Positions 16,419-25,744 are shown, counted from the first letter of the stretch. The stretch: 64,000 nucleotides of DNA from Candidatus Dojkabacteria bacterium (GCA_016932785.1 JAFGCJ010000001.1:79113-143112); one strand, 5' to 3'. Program-made: numbers and translations. The notes: generated by a model not told the origin, from the sequence alone.

Positions 16419-19121
16419 CTACACTTTCGTATCTGAAAGCATTTCTGTTGTCACCTTGAAGGTGTCGCCCGGTTTTATCTCATTCTGGAGAAGTTTTGTG
16501 GCCACTACACCTTCAATCTTTTCCTGAATATAGCGTCTTAATGGTCTTGCCCCAAGGCCCGGTTCTTGAGCGTTTTGAGCTATGAATCTAGGTAAATTAT
16601 CATCCCACTCAAGAGTAATCTCTTTTTCAAGCAATCTAGCCTTAAGCTCTTTAAGCAGCAATTCTGAGATTTCTGTAAGGTTTTCTATTGGGTGAGGCGC
16701 AAAAACGATTATTCTATCGAATCTGTTGAGAAACTCTACTCGGACTTTTTGTCTTAATTCTAGTAGTACTCTTTCTTTCGCCTCTTCAAACATGGCCATG
16801 TCTTGTTCCAGAGCATCCAATAATTTTTTACTGCCGATATTACTTGTGCATATTATTATTGTGTTATTGAAGTTTACTGTCTCTCCGGAGGTGCTTGTGA
16901 GCCTACCTTCATCTAGCAATTGAAGTAGCAAGTCCAGTACTTGCGGATGTGCTTTTTCTATCTCGTCAAACAGAATAACTGAGAAAGGTTGGAGTTTTAC
17001 TTGGTCTAGAAGTGTCGTAGAGCTTTGTGCTGTTTCAGACATTTCTGAGGAACCAAGCAGCCTTTGTATTCCTGAAACTTCTTTAAGTTCTGACATGTCC
17101 ACCCGGATGATTTCTTTTTGCTCTCCGAAATATTCCTTGCTTAGTGTTTTAGCTAGGTATGTCTTTCCTACTCCAGTCGGACCGAGGAAAAGGAATGTCC
17201 CAATTGGTTTGTTTGGGTCTCTCACACCAGTTCTGGAGCGTTTTAGTGCCTCTACAACTTGATGAACCGCTTCATCTTGCCCTATGACTATTTCCTTCAT
17301 CTTTTTCTCAAGATCGAGGAGTTTCGTTGCCTCATCTGTTGTCACCTCCTCTACTGGTATCTCTGTTTGAGTGGATATTGTTCTAGCAATATCTGTTGCA
17401 GTAAGTTTCTTTTTACCGCTGTTTTGCATAGCCGCGCATGCCGATTCCATTAGATTAACAGCACTATCTGGAAGTTTTCGATCATAAACATAGCGCTGGG
17501 CAAGCTCTATCGAGGCTAGAATTGCTGGAAACGTTATCTCTAGGTCATAAGTCTGTTGTAATTCTTCCAGCCTTGTGAGGAGGATCTCGAAGGCTGCTTC
17601 TGGAGTAACTTCTTTTATTTCTACACTTTGAAAGCTCTGTCTTAATGATTCTCTGGAGTAAAAGAATTTTTTGTAGTCAGCATAGGTGATGGTTCCTATT
17701 ATGGGAAATTTACTTTCAAGGACGTAAGGTAGGAGGATTCCTGCGAGAGAGTGTTGGCTTTCCTGGCCTTTCGCAGGAACGATTTCTTGAATTTCATCTA
17801 TGAAAAGTATTGTGTTCCCAGCTCTTTGTAGTTCATCCATGCTTTGTTGAACAAGGGCCTCGACGTTTCCAAATTGGGGTGCTGCTGCGATAAGACCGTT
17901 AACATCAAGCTGGATTAGTCTCATATCTTTGAGATTTCCGGGTATTGTTCCTTTATTTATTCTTTCAGCTATTCCTTTGGCTACGCTGGTTTTTCCAGTT
18001 CCGCTTTCCCCTATTAGAAGGACGTTATTTTTGGATACCTTACCCAAAATTGATAGTACCTCCTCTACTTCTCTGTCATGGCCGATTCCGTAATGGCCTC
18101 CTGACTTGGCCTGACGTTGAGTTAGATCCTTGCTGAAGTGGCTTAGAACGTATGTATATCCATAAATCCAGGCGTTGGCAATCCCTCCTGTTCTGTAGTA
18201 TGGGACATTGGGATCGAATGTCCTGCCGAACTTTAGTGCCCTTTCTTTTATTGAGATCCATTTTGATACATATCTCATTAGTTCGGTGTTTTGCGTTTGC
18301 TTTTTTAGAAACAGATCTAGGGCCGGGAAGACTCTGAACAATGAAATAAAGACGTGCTCCGGTCTGATCTGATCACTATCAGTGAGCAATGCCTCTTCTG
18401 TGGCATAAATTAGTAGGCTTCTGACTGCAGACATTGGATACTTGGGAAGAGATTTTTGGTTTATTCCGTTTTTTTCAAGGGAATCAGCAAAGTTTTGAAT
18501 ATCGAGTTTCTCAATAATTATTTTGCAGTTTTGCTCGGGTATAAGAGCCTTAAGGAGCTTCAATGTGTCAATTTCATTCTTGTTTATGACACTAAGCAAT
18601 ATATCCAGGGTGTCTTTTGTAAGAATCTTCAGGGGGGATGCAAGTTTAAGCTTTGATAATCCCAGGTCCCCTTTTTGGATGGTTTTTATCTCATGATCGG
18701 AGAAGTTTGATCCTTCCTTTATTCTGTCTTTTACTTGTACAGTTCTATAGCTTTCATGCCAGAGAACCATTGCTCCCATGACGGCAAGCCAGAAGGTTAG
18801 ATTTGTTAGCCAGGAGGGCAATGTTAATGGAATCGGATCTGAATGTGAGATTGCCGTAATGAAATCTACACAGTAGATTACCGCCGAGATTGTCCCGGGA
18901 ACTATGAGTATCGTTGCGACAGTGTTTTTAAATCGTTTAATTGTTTTTTGGATGGGAACTCTTTTAATTACATTCTGAATTTCTTTTATGGGGACGGTAA
19001 AGAACTGCTTTGTGCTCATAAGAAAAGGTTCGTACCTCTCGTCGACAAGTAGGGGCATTTTTTCCTGTATTAGCGAGTATGTTCCTTTGCTTTTGTCATG
19101 GTAACCTAGTATTGATTTCAT
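16419..19121 (-). CDS. Membrane-anchored ClpC/ClpB-type AAA+ ATPase
   Basis: A 900-residue double-ring AAA+ unfoldase of the Hsp100/Clp class. The N-terminal 125 residues carry two transmembrane helices (near residues 65-90 and 100-120) instead of starting directly with the Clp N domain; a Clp-N-like helical repeat follows (about 150-310). Walker A of the first ATPase domain is GESGTGKT near residue 371 and of the second GPTGVGKT near 646; Walker B motifs are LFIDEIQE and LFDEIEKA. The C-terminal D2-small domain is complete. I see no ClpB middle coiled coil of full length. It lies just after a small membrane protein that probably works with it. Role: ATP-driven extraction or unfolding of membrane or cell-envelope proteins (inferred). 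Confidence 0.88.
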   Translation of the reverse strand: MKSILGYHDKSKGTYSLIQEKMPLLVDERYEPFLMSTKQFFTVPIKEIQNVIKRVPIQKTIKRFKNTVATILIVPGTISAVIYCVDFITAISHSDPIPLTLPSWLTNLTFWLAVMGAMVLWHESYRTVQVKDRIKEGSNFSDHEIKTIQKGDLGLSKLKLASPLKILTKDTLDILLSVINKNEIDTLKLLKALIPEQNCKIIIEKLDIQNFADSLEKNGINQKSLPKYPMSAVRSLLIYATEEALLTDSDQIRPEHVFISLFRVFPALDLFLKKQTQNTELMRYVSKWISIKERALKFGRTFDPNVPYYRTGGIANAWIYGYTYVLSHFSKDLTQRQAKSGGHYGIGHDREVEEVLSILGKVSKNNVLLIGESGTGKTSVAKGIAERINKGTIPGNLKDMRLIQLDVNGLIAAAPQFGNVEALVQQSMDELQRAGNTILFIDEIQEIVPAKGQESQHSLAGILLPYVLESKFPIIGTITYADYKKFFYSRESLRQSFQSVEIKEVTPEAAFEILLTRLEELQQTYDLEITFPAILASIELAQRYVYDRKLPDSAVNLMESACAAMQNSGKKKLTATDIARTISTQTEIPVEEVTTDEATKLLDLEKKMKEIVIGQDEAVHQVVEALKRSRTGVRDPNKPIGTFLFLGPTGVGKTYLAKTLSKEYFGEQKEIIRVDMSELKEVSGIQRLLGSSEMSETAQSSTTLLDQVKLQPFSVILFDEIEKAHPQVLDLLLQLLDEGRLTSTSGETVNFNNTIIICTSNIGSKKLLDALEQDMAMFEEAKERVLLELRQKVRVEFLNRFDRIIVFAPHPIENLTEISELLLKELKARLLEKEITLEWDDNLPRFIAQNAQEPGLGARPLRRYIQEKIEGVVATKLLQNEIKPGDTFKVTTEMLSDTKV

Positions 19122-19163
19122 GGTAATTACTCTTTGTTAATGTTGCAGTCTTATTTTTTTAGG

Positions 19164-19553
19164 TTATGTAAATGGCGTTTTCAAGATAAAGAATATCGTT
19201 ACTGGCGGTAAAAGGGCCCAGGCAGTTGCTACTAGAATTAAGAGAGTCAAGATTGTTAGTGTTATTACTATTGCAATTGGGAGATAGATGATTCTGGCCA
19301 TAATACCTATAAAATATCCCACCCACGTCCGATCTCTGTGCCATGGAACGAAGAATGTCTTTAAGAGAAGGGAAATTGAAAGTGTGTCATCACATATAGT
19401 TGCGATTCTTTGGATCAGCCCAATGTACCAGATTGGCATCTCAATATACCACCAACCGAAGAAGGCAATTATCTCATCTATAACAGTCTGCGTTGTAATA
19501 ACAACAGGCTCTGCTAAAGAGGTTTTCTGTTCTATGGCAGTTTGCTCGGGCAT
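19164..19553 (-). CDS. Small membrane protein linked to the ClpC-like ATPase
   Basis: About 129 residues from the ATG at 19553, with a hydrophobic N-terminal helix region (FFGWWYIEMPIWYIGLI), a conserved-looking soluble loop (LKTFFVPWHRDRTWVGY) and two closely packed transmembrane helices at the C-terminus. It precedes the membrane-anchored Clp ATPase in the same operon and is likely its membrane partner. The frame is open upstream to a TTG at 19568, but the -10 box at 19559-19564 lies before the ATG, so the shorter start is better. No biochemical function is known to me. Confidence 0.7.
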   Translation of the reverse strand: MPEQTAIEQKTSLAEPVVITTQTVIDEIIAFFGWWYIEMPIWYIGLIQRIATICDDTLSISLLLKTFFVPWHRDRTWVGYFIGIMARIIYLPIAIVITLTILTLLILVATAWALLPPVTIFFILKTPFT

Positions 19554-19558
19554 ACTAG

Positions 19559-19567
19559 ATTGTAGCA
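19559..19567 (-). promoter_or_regulatory. Extended -10 promoter, nearly leaderless
   Basis: On the minus strand the sequence TGcTACAAT (19567-19559) is an extended -10 element, and the ATG at 19553 begins 5 bases after it. Transcription would start at or just after the A of the ATG region, so the message is probably leaderless. No clear -35 is seen, as is common for extended -10 promoters. Confidence 0.5.
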
Positions 19568-19641
19568 CAAGATTTGATGTCTGACACCGCTAATTTCTTG
19601 TTTTATATGGAAATTTGATACAGCGAAAGTTCAGAGCTTCC

Positions 19642-20211
19642 CTATTTGGTCTTTTTTACCCAAATGGTTACTGTACTTGCGCCGAAATTTCTACTGTCTG
19701 CCTCAATAAGGGTTTTAATTTCGGGAAAAGAAAAAGATTTTGGGTGTTTGAATATGAGCCCGCCCTTCTCGGTAAGTATCTGTGATGTTATTGTCATTAT
19801 CCTTTTTACTTTCGATGGTGAATCAAAGAAGCCAAATGGAGGGTCAACAAATATAATGTCATAGGACTCATATGGGGTCTCATCAAGGAAATAAAATATA
19901 CCTTGCCTTATTGTTACTGAGATATCTGCGAATCCGGTTTTCTCAAGATTTGCCTTTATATCAGAAATAGTAAATTTATTTTTATCTACGAATGTGCAGC
20001 TCTTTGCACCCCGTGATAGCGCCTCTATTCCCAATGCTCCTGATCCGGCGAAGAGGTCAAGGATTCTTTTATTCTTTATGTCAGATCCAAGTATAGAGAA
20101 AAGTGAGGCTTTGGCCCTGTTTGTTATTGGTCTTGATTTATGAGGTACTTTTAGTTTTCTTCCCTTTGCTGATCCGGCTATGACTTGTACTTTTTTATTT
20201 TTTTCCCGCAT
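19642..20211 (-). CDS. rsmD: 16S rRNA (guanine(966)-N(2))-methyltransferase RsmD
   Basis: A 189-residue RsmD. It has the N-terminal VIAGSAKGRKLKVP motif, the SAM-binding ILDLFAGSGALGIEALSRGA loop, and the N-methyltransferase motif FVDPPFGF (D/N-PP-Y/F type). It methylates G966 of 16S rRNA during 30S maturation. It is divergent from the HIT gene, separated by a 75-base region with an inverted repeat. Confidence 0.93.
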   Translation of the reverse strand: MREKNKKVQVIAGSAKGRKLKVPHKSRPITNRAKASLFSILGSDIKNKRILDLFAGSGALGIEALSRGAKSCTFVDKNKFTISDIKANLEKTGFADISVTIRQGIFYFLDETPYESYDIIFVDPPFGFFDSPSKVKRIMTITSQILTEKGGLIFKHPKSFSFPEIKTLIEADSRNFGASTVTIWVKKTK

Positions 20212-20220
20212 AAGTCTATT

Positions 20221-20250
20221 TTGCCAAAATTTTGATAATTTTGGTATTAT
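20221..20250 (+). promoter_or_regulatory. Promoter with internal inverted repeat between rsmD and the HIT gene
   Basis: A -35 TTGCCA (20221-20226) and -10 TATTAT (20245-20250) with an 18-base spacer face the HIT gene. The spacer contains an imperfect palindrome, CCAAAATTTT/ATAATTTTGG centred near 20234 (9 of 10 paired). It could be an operator, but AT-rich sequence gives such repeats by chance. Confidence 0.4.
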
Positions 20251-20286
20251 TAATTAAGAAGAGTTTTAATTTTTCTGGATTTTCAT

Positions 20287-20736
20287 ATGGGTAGAAAATC
20301 TGGCAGGTCTTTTTCTGACCAAGACTGTATTTTTTGCAAGATTGTTAAAGGAGATGTTCCCAGCTATATGGTTTATGAAGATGAATTGTTCTTGGGTTTT
20401 CTTGATATTTCACAGTTTGTGGAGGGGCATACAATTGTTATCCCTAAGAAGCATTTCGAGGTTATATGGGATGTTCCATATGTGGATGAATACTTCAAGG
20501 TCGTCCAGAAGATTGGAAATCACTATCGGGATTTGGGATTCAACTATGTCGACACATTGACGTTTGGCAGGCTTGTCCTGCATGCACATGTTCATATTGT
20601 TCCTCATAATGATGATAACCTGGACTGGAAAAAAGCTCTTAACGTAATCGGTGAATTCCAGCGGGATAAATCCAGATGGCCTGATCCTGAAAATGGCAAG
20701 CGTATAGCAGAAAGGTTTAGTCTTCTTCGTAGGTAA
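20287..20736 (+). CDS. HIT-family nucleotide hydrolase or transferase
   Basis: A 149-residue HIT protein. It has the typical N-terminal CIFCKIVKGDVPS segment (two of the usual structural zinc Cys), a GHTIVIPKKH strand, and the histidine triad HAHVHIVPH near residue 99. HIT enzymes act on nucleoside phosphoramidates or dinucleoside polyphosphates. A 30-base gap separates it from the next gene, which may be co-transcribed. Confidence 0.9.
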   Translation: MGRKSGRSFSDQDCIFCKIVKGDVPSYMVYEDELFLGFLDISQFVEGHTIVIPKKHFEVIWDVPYVDEYFKVVQKIGNHYRDLGFNYVDTLTFGRLVLHAHVHIVPHNDDNLDWKKALNVIGEFQRDKSRWPDPENGKRIAERFSLLRR

Positions 20737-20766
20737 TTTTGCCCAAGATTGAATCTAAATTGTTAG

Positions 20767-22512
20767 GTGTCTCTAATGAAAAAATGGATAATTGTTATTG
20801 CCGGTGTCTTGCTTTTTGTTTTACTTTTTGGGGGTGGCTATTTCCTTTATATAAGGTGGGATAAAGCCCGAAATTATGTGGAGACTCTTTCTGGCTCGGA
20901 AAGAAGCAGAATATTGGGACAGGTGGTGGAAAACAATCCTTTGTCTGTAATAGAGACAGAATATGGAATTGGCGATAAGCCTCTTTCATTCAGTGGTGTT
21001 GCCAGAGGTGATATGAGCGAATTTGCTGAGCTTCCACAGACCATTCCGGGATATCAATCCAAAAGTTACAGCTATACCAGGCAGAAAACTGAACTGGGTG
21101 ATGGAGCAAAAAAATGCTCGTTCTATGAAGATATAGATGAAGGGACTACGGAGTATTATGATTTCTCAGATCCTGATGATTCTTCTGTCTACTGGAACAA
21201 AACTATTACAGAGGATAAAGATGGTAATCTTCTGTCTTTATATATTGCCGGAAGTGATTACTCTCTCGAATATATGGGTGGGAAGTATGCAGTCAAGACT
21301 CTTTATGAAAGTGAAGAAGTACTTCTGGGTGATATAGATATCGATTTAGTTGAAGTACAGGAGGTAAATGAGGGTACATACGAGGATTCTGATGAAGGTT
21401 CAGAGGCTTTGACTGAGGATATGGTCACTTTACCTCAGGAGCCTAAATATGAGGATAGTAGTGACTATGCTATTTCATATTTTGGTAATGATACTGATCT
21501 GGAGAAGGTTGTTGAGGACGGTGAAACCAAGTATTACATTGCTACATGGAAATATGAAGGAAACTGTGGATCTGGTGGCTCCGAACCTGTACTGTATAAG
21601 CGATATGATGAGGATTCCTCTAGTGATACATTTGTTGTTAAATCATGGATTGATCCTGATACATTTCAGGTGATTAAAGAAGAAGAGTATATTGGCAGCG
21701 AGAAAGAATCCAACCTTCTGGTTAGAACCGTGTACGAAATTGAGGCGGAAGATTTAGATTTTGATGAAGTGAAGGATAAGTTTTCTTTTGACTATGACGT
21801 CGAAGTTCGAGAGATTGATTTCTTTGGCAGAATATCCGATAACAGTCTATATCTCGATGAAATGCGTGCTTACCTTGAGGATGTTGGATCTTATGTCTTA
21901 GTCTCCTCGAATCTTGAAATGGTACGTGCCGGTTCACAAAGCATAGATAGGGTAATCTCAGGAGTTGAATATTACTATGACCGGGACTTTTACCCTGAAG
22001 GAAAGATAGGTGATGATTTATACGGGGAGTTTACTCGTCAACATGAGGATAATATGGTCTCTTTACCTGACATGGAGTTTTATTACTCGACTGATTATAA
22101 AGAGACTTCTGTTAATGTGGCGGCGTATTTTGACGGATTATCAGAGGATGAATTACTGGATATATACATAGGTGATTCGGGATATGAGGAAGTTAGCGGC
22201 TATGAAGTTGTTGTTGACGGTAAGGAGCTTGATGCAAGTATATATGAAGTTGAGCTTGAGACAATCGTTGAAGTGGAAAACTCTGCTGATAATGACTCTT
22301 CAGGTGAGGAAGATGTGTGGGATTCTGAATATAGTATTTATGTTGCAATATTCGAATACAAAGGAACTTCTTATTCTGTTTTAGTTGATTCTTATGGCGA
22401 GTCTCTTGATGTAAATGACGTTTTAAAGTTTGATTCGTACAATACTGGAACGGAAAGTGGACTCAATGGTGTTATGAGTATTATTAAGGATTATGTCTAT
22501 AGTGGCAGGTAA
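20767..22512 (+). CDS. Large acidic membrane-anchored protein, function unknown
   Basis: A 581-residue protein starting MKKWIIVIAGVLLFVLLFGGG-like after a short leader, so one N-terminal transmembrane helix, then a large acidic extracytoplasmic domain rich in Asp, Glu, Ser and Tyr with few cysteines. Several stretches look like repeated beta domains (for example YYSTDYKETSVNVAAYFDG). I recognise no family. It follows the HIT gene on the same strand and converges with a methyltransferase gene. Confidence 0.7.
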   Translation: MSLMKKWIIVIAGVLLFVLLFGGGYFLYIRWDKARNYVETLSGSERSRILGQVVENNPLSVIETEYGIGDKPLSFSGVARGDMSEFAELPQTIPGYQSKSYSYTRQKTELGDGAKKCSFYEDIDEGTTEYYDFSDPDDSSVYWNKTITEDKDGNLLSLYIAGSDYSLEYMGGKYAVKTLYESEEVLLGDIDIDLVEVQEVNEGTYEDSDEGSEALTEDMVTLPQEPKYEDSSDYAISYFGNDTDLEKVVEDGETKYYIATWKYEGNCGSGGSEPVLYKRYDEDSSSDTFVVKSWIDPDTFQVIKEEEYIGSEKESNLLVRTVYEIEAEDLDFDEVKDKFSFDYDVEVREIDFFGRISDNSLYLDEMRAYLEDVGSYVLVSSNLEMVRAGSQSIDRVISGVEYYYDRDFYPEGKIGDDLYGEFTRQHEDNMVSLPDMEFYYSTDYKETSVNVAAYFDGLSEDELLDIYIGDSGYEEVSGYEVVVDGKELDASIYEVELETIVEVENSADNDSSGEEDVWDSEYSIYVAIFEYKGTSYSVLVDSYGESLDVNDVLKFDSYNTGTESGLNGVMSIIKDYVYSGR

Positions 22513-22550
22513 ATATTGATCTGATTGGTATGGAAGGATGCTGCGGGATG

Positions 22551-23135
22551 TTATTTCCTTGCTGATAGGATTATATAATCCTTATGTCTTTTCTCCGTTT
22601 CTGCATTTCCGTAGATATTCTGGAGTGGCTTTTGCAATGATTTGAGGGTCAGGTTTTCTGCAAAAATGTAAATTACTCCTTCAGGCCTTGTATGATTGTA
22701 GGCTTGAGTTAGTATCTCCTTAATCTCTTCCGGGCAATTTGATGATATGGTAATGAGTATCATACTGTAGTCATAATCCACGATTTGATCTAGGTTATGA
22801 CTTCCCCATGCAGTTACTCTTGAATTTGATGAAAGATTCATGATCGAGAGAGCGACTGCCCTCGGGTCGATATCTACAGCGTGTATCTCGGATTCGGGAT
22901 ATTTAATGGATGCCAAAATGGAAAGGATTCCGTTTCCACAGCCAACATTCAATATTTTGTTGGGTTTGAGGTCGTCTGGGAGTTTTTGGGCTAGGTATAG
23001 GATTCCCTTGTGTGTCTTTTTATAGCTTGACACCCCTGGATAGGTATAATATTCCAGTTTTTTGCCGAGGAATGTTACGCTGACCTTTTTTAGCAGATCT
23101 TGCTTTAGATTTATGTCAAAACAGATTTTCTCCAT
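22551..23135 (-). CDS. Class I SAM-dependent methyltransferase
   Basis: A 194-residue methyltransferase with motif I ILNVGCGNGILSILAS and motif II IHAVDIDPRAVALSI, like the catalytic domain of RsmC/PrmA small-domain enzymes. The usual NPP(F/Y) motif IV is not seen: that part reads MILITISSNCP, so N-methylation of a base is not supported. The substrate cannot be named. It is the last gene of a block with femAB and degT. Confidence 0.75.
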   Translation of the reverse strand: MEKICFDINLKQDLLKKVSVTFLGKKLEYYTYPGVSSYKKTHKGILYLAQKLPDDLKPNKILNVGCGNGILSILASIKYPESEIHAVDIDPRAVALSIMNLSSNSRVTAWGSHNLDQIVDYDYSMILITISSNCPEEIKEILTQAYNHTRPEGVIYIFAENLTLKSLQKPLQNIYGNAETEKRHKDYIILSARK

Positions 23136-23160
23136 TGCTTGGAATTTCTGTAAAAAAGAT

Positions 23161-24216
23161 TTACCGAGCTAATTTTTTCTTTATATTAAAATATTTTCTT
23201 GCCCATAAACCTCGTGTCTTTTCTAGTCCTCTTACTATCCTGTATTTCGCAGAAAGCGGGAGGTCGTACCCTTTTATTACATCTTGTCTGAACCCCCCGA
23301 AACTCTTTTTGAAGAATGTGAATCCTGACCAAGGATGTTTGGGATCGTCTGTCGGGGCAATTCCCCAAAAATCGAAATATGACAGACCTTCTGCCTTTGC
23401 GTCTCTTATGATTTGCCAAATTAGAGCGTGAGCAGGAAAAGTATTTTTTATCTCGTTGGTGGATGCGGCATGAAGGTAATTTGCCGTATCTCCGTAAAAA
23501 GGTATGAGTGCTGTTGCAAGAACCTTTCCATTCAAGTGTGACCAGTAAATCCTGTATTGTCGATCCTCCGCGAAAGCCTTCATTTGCTTAATATAGTAGT
23601 CTTTTTCATGTGGAACGAAGCTTTGTCTTTCTACTGTTTCCATAAATAAATCCCAGAATTTATCGAAGTCAGAAGGATCTATACTGGATTCTACTTTGAT
23701 GCCCTCTTTTGCAGAACGTCTTATTGCGTAGCGGGTATTCTTTTTCATTCCGGAAAGTAGGTCTTCTTCATCTGGCGTGATGTCGAGAATCCACTTGTGC
23801 TGTGCCTGTGAATGTGTCGAGGATTTGATCATTCCTAGACTTTGAAATATCTTGTTGTTTTCTGGTTCGTCAAGGACCAAAGGGTCCATGCGTACGAATA
23901 AGGCGTTGTTCTTCCGGCCAAGATTTGAAAGATAATCGAGTAATAACGGCATGATATCGGCATATTCCTCCCAATTAATTACAGGCCCGTTTGAGGTGTA
24001 AATATGAGTGCGCATTTTTGTCGGAAGTACGTGGCACAGGCATCCTCCCGTTAGTTCGTTGTCCTTGAAAATTCCAAGGTTCCAGACTTTTCTTCCTAAA
24101 GATCTGTGAAAATTACCCCAGTTCCATGACTGCATGAATACGGACGGAGATTGCTTTGTCATAAAGTCCTCCCAGATGTTCCTGTCTGATATCTCTTTGA
24201 TGGTGTAATTAGCCAT
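23161..24216 (-). CDS. FemAB-family peptidoglycan interpeptide-bridge aminoacyltransferase-like protein
   Basis: A 351-residue tandem-GNAT protein of the FemABX class. Recognisable parts are FMQSWNWGNFHRSLG near the N-terminus, the central GMKKNTRYAIRRSAKEGI segment typical of Fem proteins, and the second GNAT domain with YLHAASTNEIKN and YFDFWGIAP. Fem proteins transfer amino acids from aminoacyl-tRNA to the peptidoglycan stem peptide. The coiled-coil arm of FemA is absent, as in FemX. It lies between a DegT aminotransferase and a methyltransferase gene, and the window also holds most mur genes. Confidence 0.85.
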   Translation of the reverse strand: MANYTIKEISDRNIWEDFMTKQSPSVFMQSWNWGNFHRSLGRKVWNLGIFKDNELTGGCLCHVLPTKMRTHIYTSNGPVINWEEYADIMPLLLDYLSNLGRKNNALFVRMDPLVLDEPENNKIFQSLGMIKSSTHSQAQHKWILDITPDEEDLLSGMKKNTRYAIRRSAKEGIKVESSIDPSDFDKFWDLFMETVERQSFVPHEKDYYIKQMKAFAEDRQYRIYWSHLNGKVLATALIPFYGDTANYLHAASTNEIKNTFPAHALIWQIIRDAKAEGLSYFDFWGIAPTDDPKHPWSGFTFFKKSFGGFRQDVIKGYDLPLSAKYRIVRGLEKTRGLWARKYFNIKKKLAR

Positions 24217-24251
24217 GACAAACCTTTTCTATTAATGTTTTTATGGAATGA

Positions 24252-25568
24252 TTATAGTGAATTATTCAATAGTTTGCCAACACGAACAGCATCTTGTTCT
24301 GAGACATTGATAGCTGTAGGAAGGTTAAGACTTTTTTGGGCGGTTCTCTCTGCTATCGGGCAGGATCCTTTGATATATTTGAATTTCTCAGGTGTTTGAT
24401 CTGCTAAATGAATAGCATTGTTGTACCAGTTTCCAAGTATGATTTTGTTTTTCTTGAATTCGTTTGAAATTTCTTCTGGATTGTTTACTTTTAGAGGAAA
24501 TCTTAGAAATATGTGGTTGGGCGAAATTATTTGAAGTTTTTCTGGCAGTATTCTGTTGTAGATTTGAGCGATTATTCTGCTATGACGGTTGTATCTTGCA
24601 AGTTTGCGAAACTGGACTCTCAGCATTATAGCCTGGGCGTTTGATAGACGTCTGACATATGGTTTATCTAGGTTAATTTTCGAAGGGTCCGCTGTGTGCT
24701 GAAGTATTCTGAAAAGCCTAAGTAACATGATAAAACCCTTTCCCATAGATAGTTTTGAGGGTCTCCCGCTTTTTGTTTTTATATTGGGAAGGTAATATGT
24801 TCGGTTTATAATTGTCCACAGAATCGGGTGAACGATCGCCCTAAAAATGTTAAAGATGGATTCTCCTTGTAAGTCGTTGTAATTTTTCTGTAATATCTTG
24901 GATATTTCGGAATCCTTTGACAGTGCCATTCCACCATATGTGCACGAAATTACTTTATCCTGTCCAAAACTGAGTATGGCGGCATCACCCCACTCACCTA
25001 TTTTCTTGCCTTTGTACTTTGCCCCGAGACTGTGTGCACAGTCCTCAATCAAAAAGACTTTGTCTTTTGGTTGTCGTTTACTATTTATTTTTTTCAACAT
25101 CTCACAGATCTGATCGATTTCTGCCGGTTGACCAAATGTGTGTTGAATAATTACAGCTTTTGTATTTGGAGTAATGGCTTTTTTTATAAGAGTCGCGGTT
25201 GTGTTGTATGATTTTGCTTTAATGTCGACGTAGATAGGAGTTGCTCCGGACCAGATTATTCCCGTGGGAACAGCTGCGCATGTGTAGGCCTGAGTTATTA
25301 CCTCGTGTTTGTCTGTTGTCCCTATCGCCTTCAGGACGGAATATATTGCTCCTCGTCCTGAATTGTATGTGTAGGAATTACTAACATGAAAGTATTTTGC
25401 GAAGGCCTTCTGGATTCTGCTGACGTCGTTGTTGTTCCACTTGACTCCCCATCTCCATGGTGAAAACAGGAGTTTGAGCGCCGTCCTTATATCATCACTT
25501 TCAGTATTTGGAGAGGATGCTATAGATATTGCCTGATGACGTGATGAAGATATAGTTTTTTTCTTCAT
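24252..25568 (-). CDS. DegT/DnrJ/EryC1/StrS-family PLP aminotransferase
   Basis: A 438-residue fold-type I PLP enzyme. Motifs are NSGRGAIYSVLKAIG for the cofactor phosphate, EDCAHSLGAKYKGK with the PLP-binding Asp, and AILSFGQDKVIS with the Schiff-base Lys. These enzymes usually aminate keto-sugars for surface glycans, though some act on other substrates. It is longer than the usual 370-390 residues. The start is 13 bases after a small basic ORF on the same strand and it is followed by femAB, suggesting envelope modification. Confidence 0.85.
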   Translation of the reverse strand: MKKKTISSSRHQAISIASSPNTESDDIRTALKLLFSPWRWGVKWNNNDVSRIQKAFAKYFHVSNSYTYNSGRGAIYSVLKAIGTTDKHEVITQAYTCAAVPTGIIWSGATPIYVDIKAKSYNTTATLIKKAITPNTKAVIIQHTFGQPAEIDQICEMLKKINSKRQPKDKVFLIEDCAHSLGAKYKGKKIGEWGDAAILSFGQDKVISCTYGGMALSKDSEISKILQKNYNDLQGESIFNIFRAIVHPILWTIINRTYYLPNIKTKSGRPSKLSMGKGFIMLLRLFRILQHTADPSKINLDKPYVRRLSNAQAIMLRVQFRKLARYNRHSRIIAQIYNRILPEKLQIISPNHIFLRFPLKVNNPEEISNEFKKNKIILGNWYNNAIHLADQTPEKFKYIKGSCPIAERTAQKSLNLPTAINVSEQDAVRVGKLLNNSL

Positions 25569-25581
25569 GATGGGTATTGTA

Positions 25582-25731
25582 TCAGTCTTTTTTTCCTTTA
25601 GTCAAAGAGGATTTTTTCCTTTGTGAAATTGGGTTTTGCTTCAGTGACGAGGTAGTCTTGAACCAGCGCGGAGTTCTATACTGTGTAAAACTTGCGGGGG
25701 ATTTTCGTGGGTTATAGTTTCTGAATGCCAT
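25582..25731 (-). CDS. 49-residue basic protein, leaderless
   Basis: A small ORF encodes a 49-residue protein rich in Arg, Lys, Ser and Thr (start MAFRNYNPRKSP, end TKGKKD), predicted pI very high. A perfect TATAAT lies 7 bases before its ATG, which would make the message leaderless. It ends 13 bases before the degT start and so may be the first gene of the degT-femAB operon. I know no family; binding to RNA or DNA is only suggested by the charge. Confidence 0.5.
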   Translation of the reverse strand: MAFRNYNPRKSPASFTQYRTPRWFKTTSSLKQNPISQRKKSSLTKGKKD

Positions 25732-25738
25732 GGTTTAT

Positions 25739-25744
25739 ATTATA
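25739..25744 (-). promoter_or_regulatory. -10 box of a leaderless transcript (degT operon)
   Basis: The minus-strand TATAAT (25744-25739) is followed after 7 bases by the ATG at 25731 of the small basic ORF. That is the distance at which transcription normally starts. No good -35 is seen. Confidence 0.5.
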
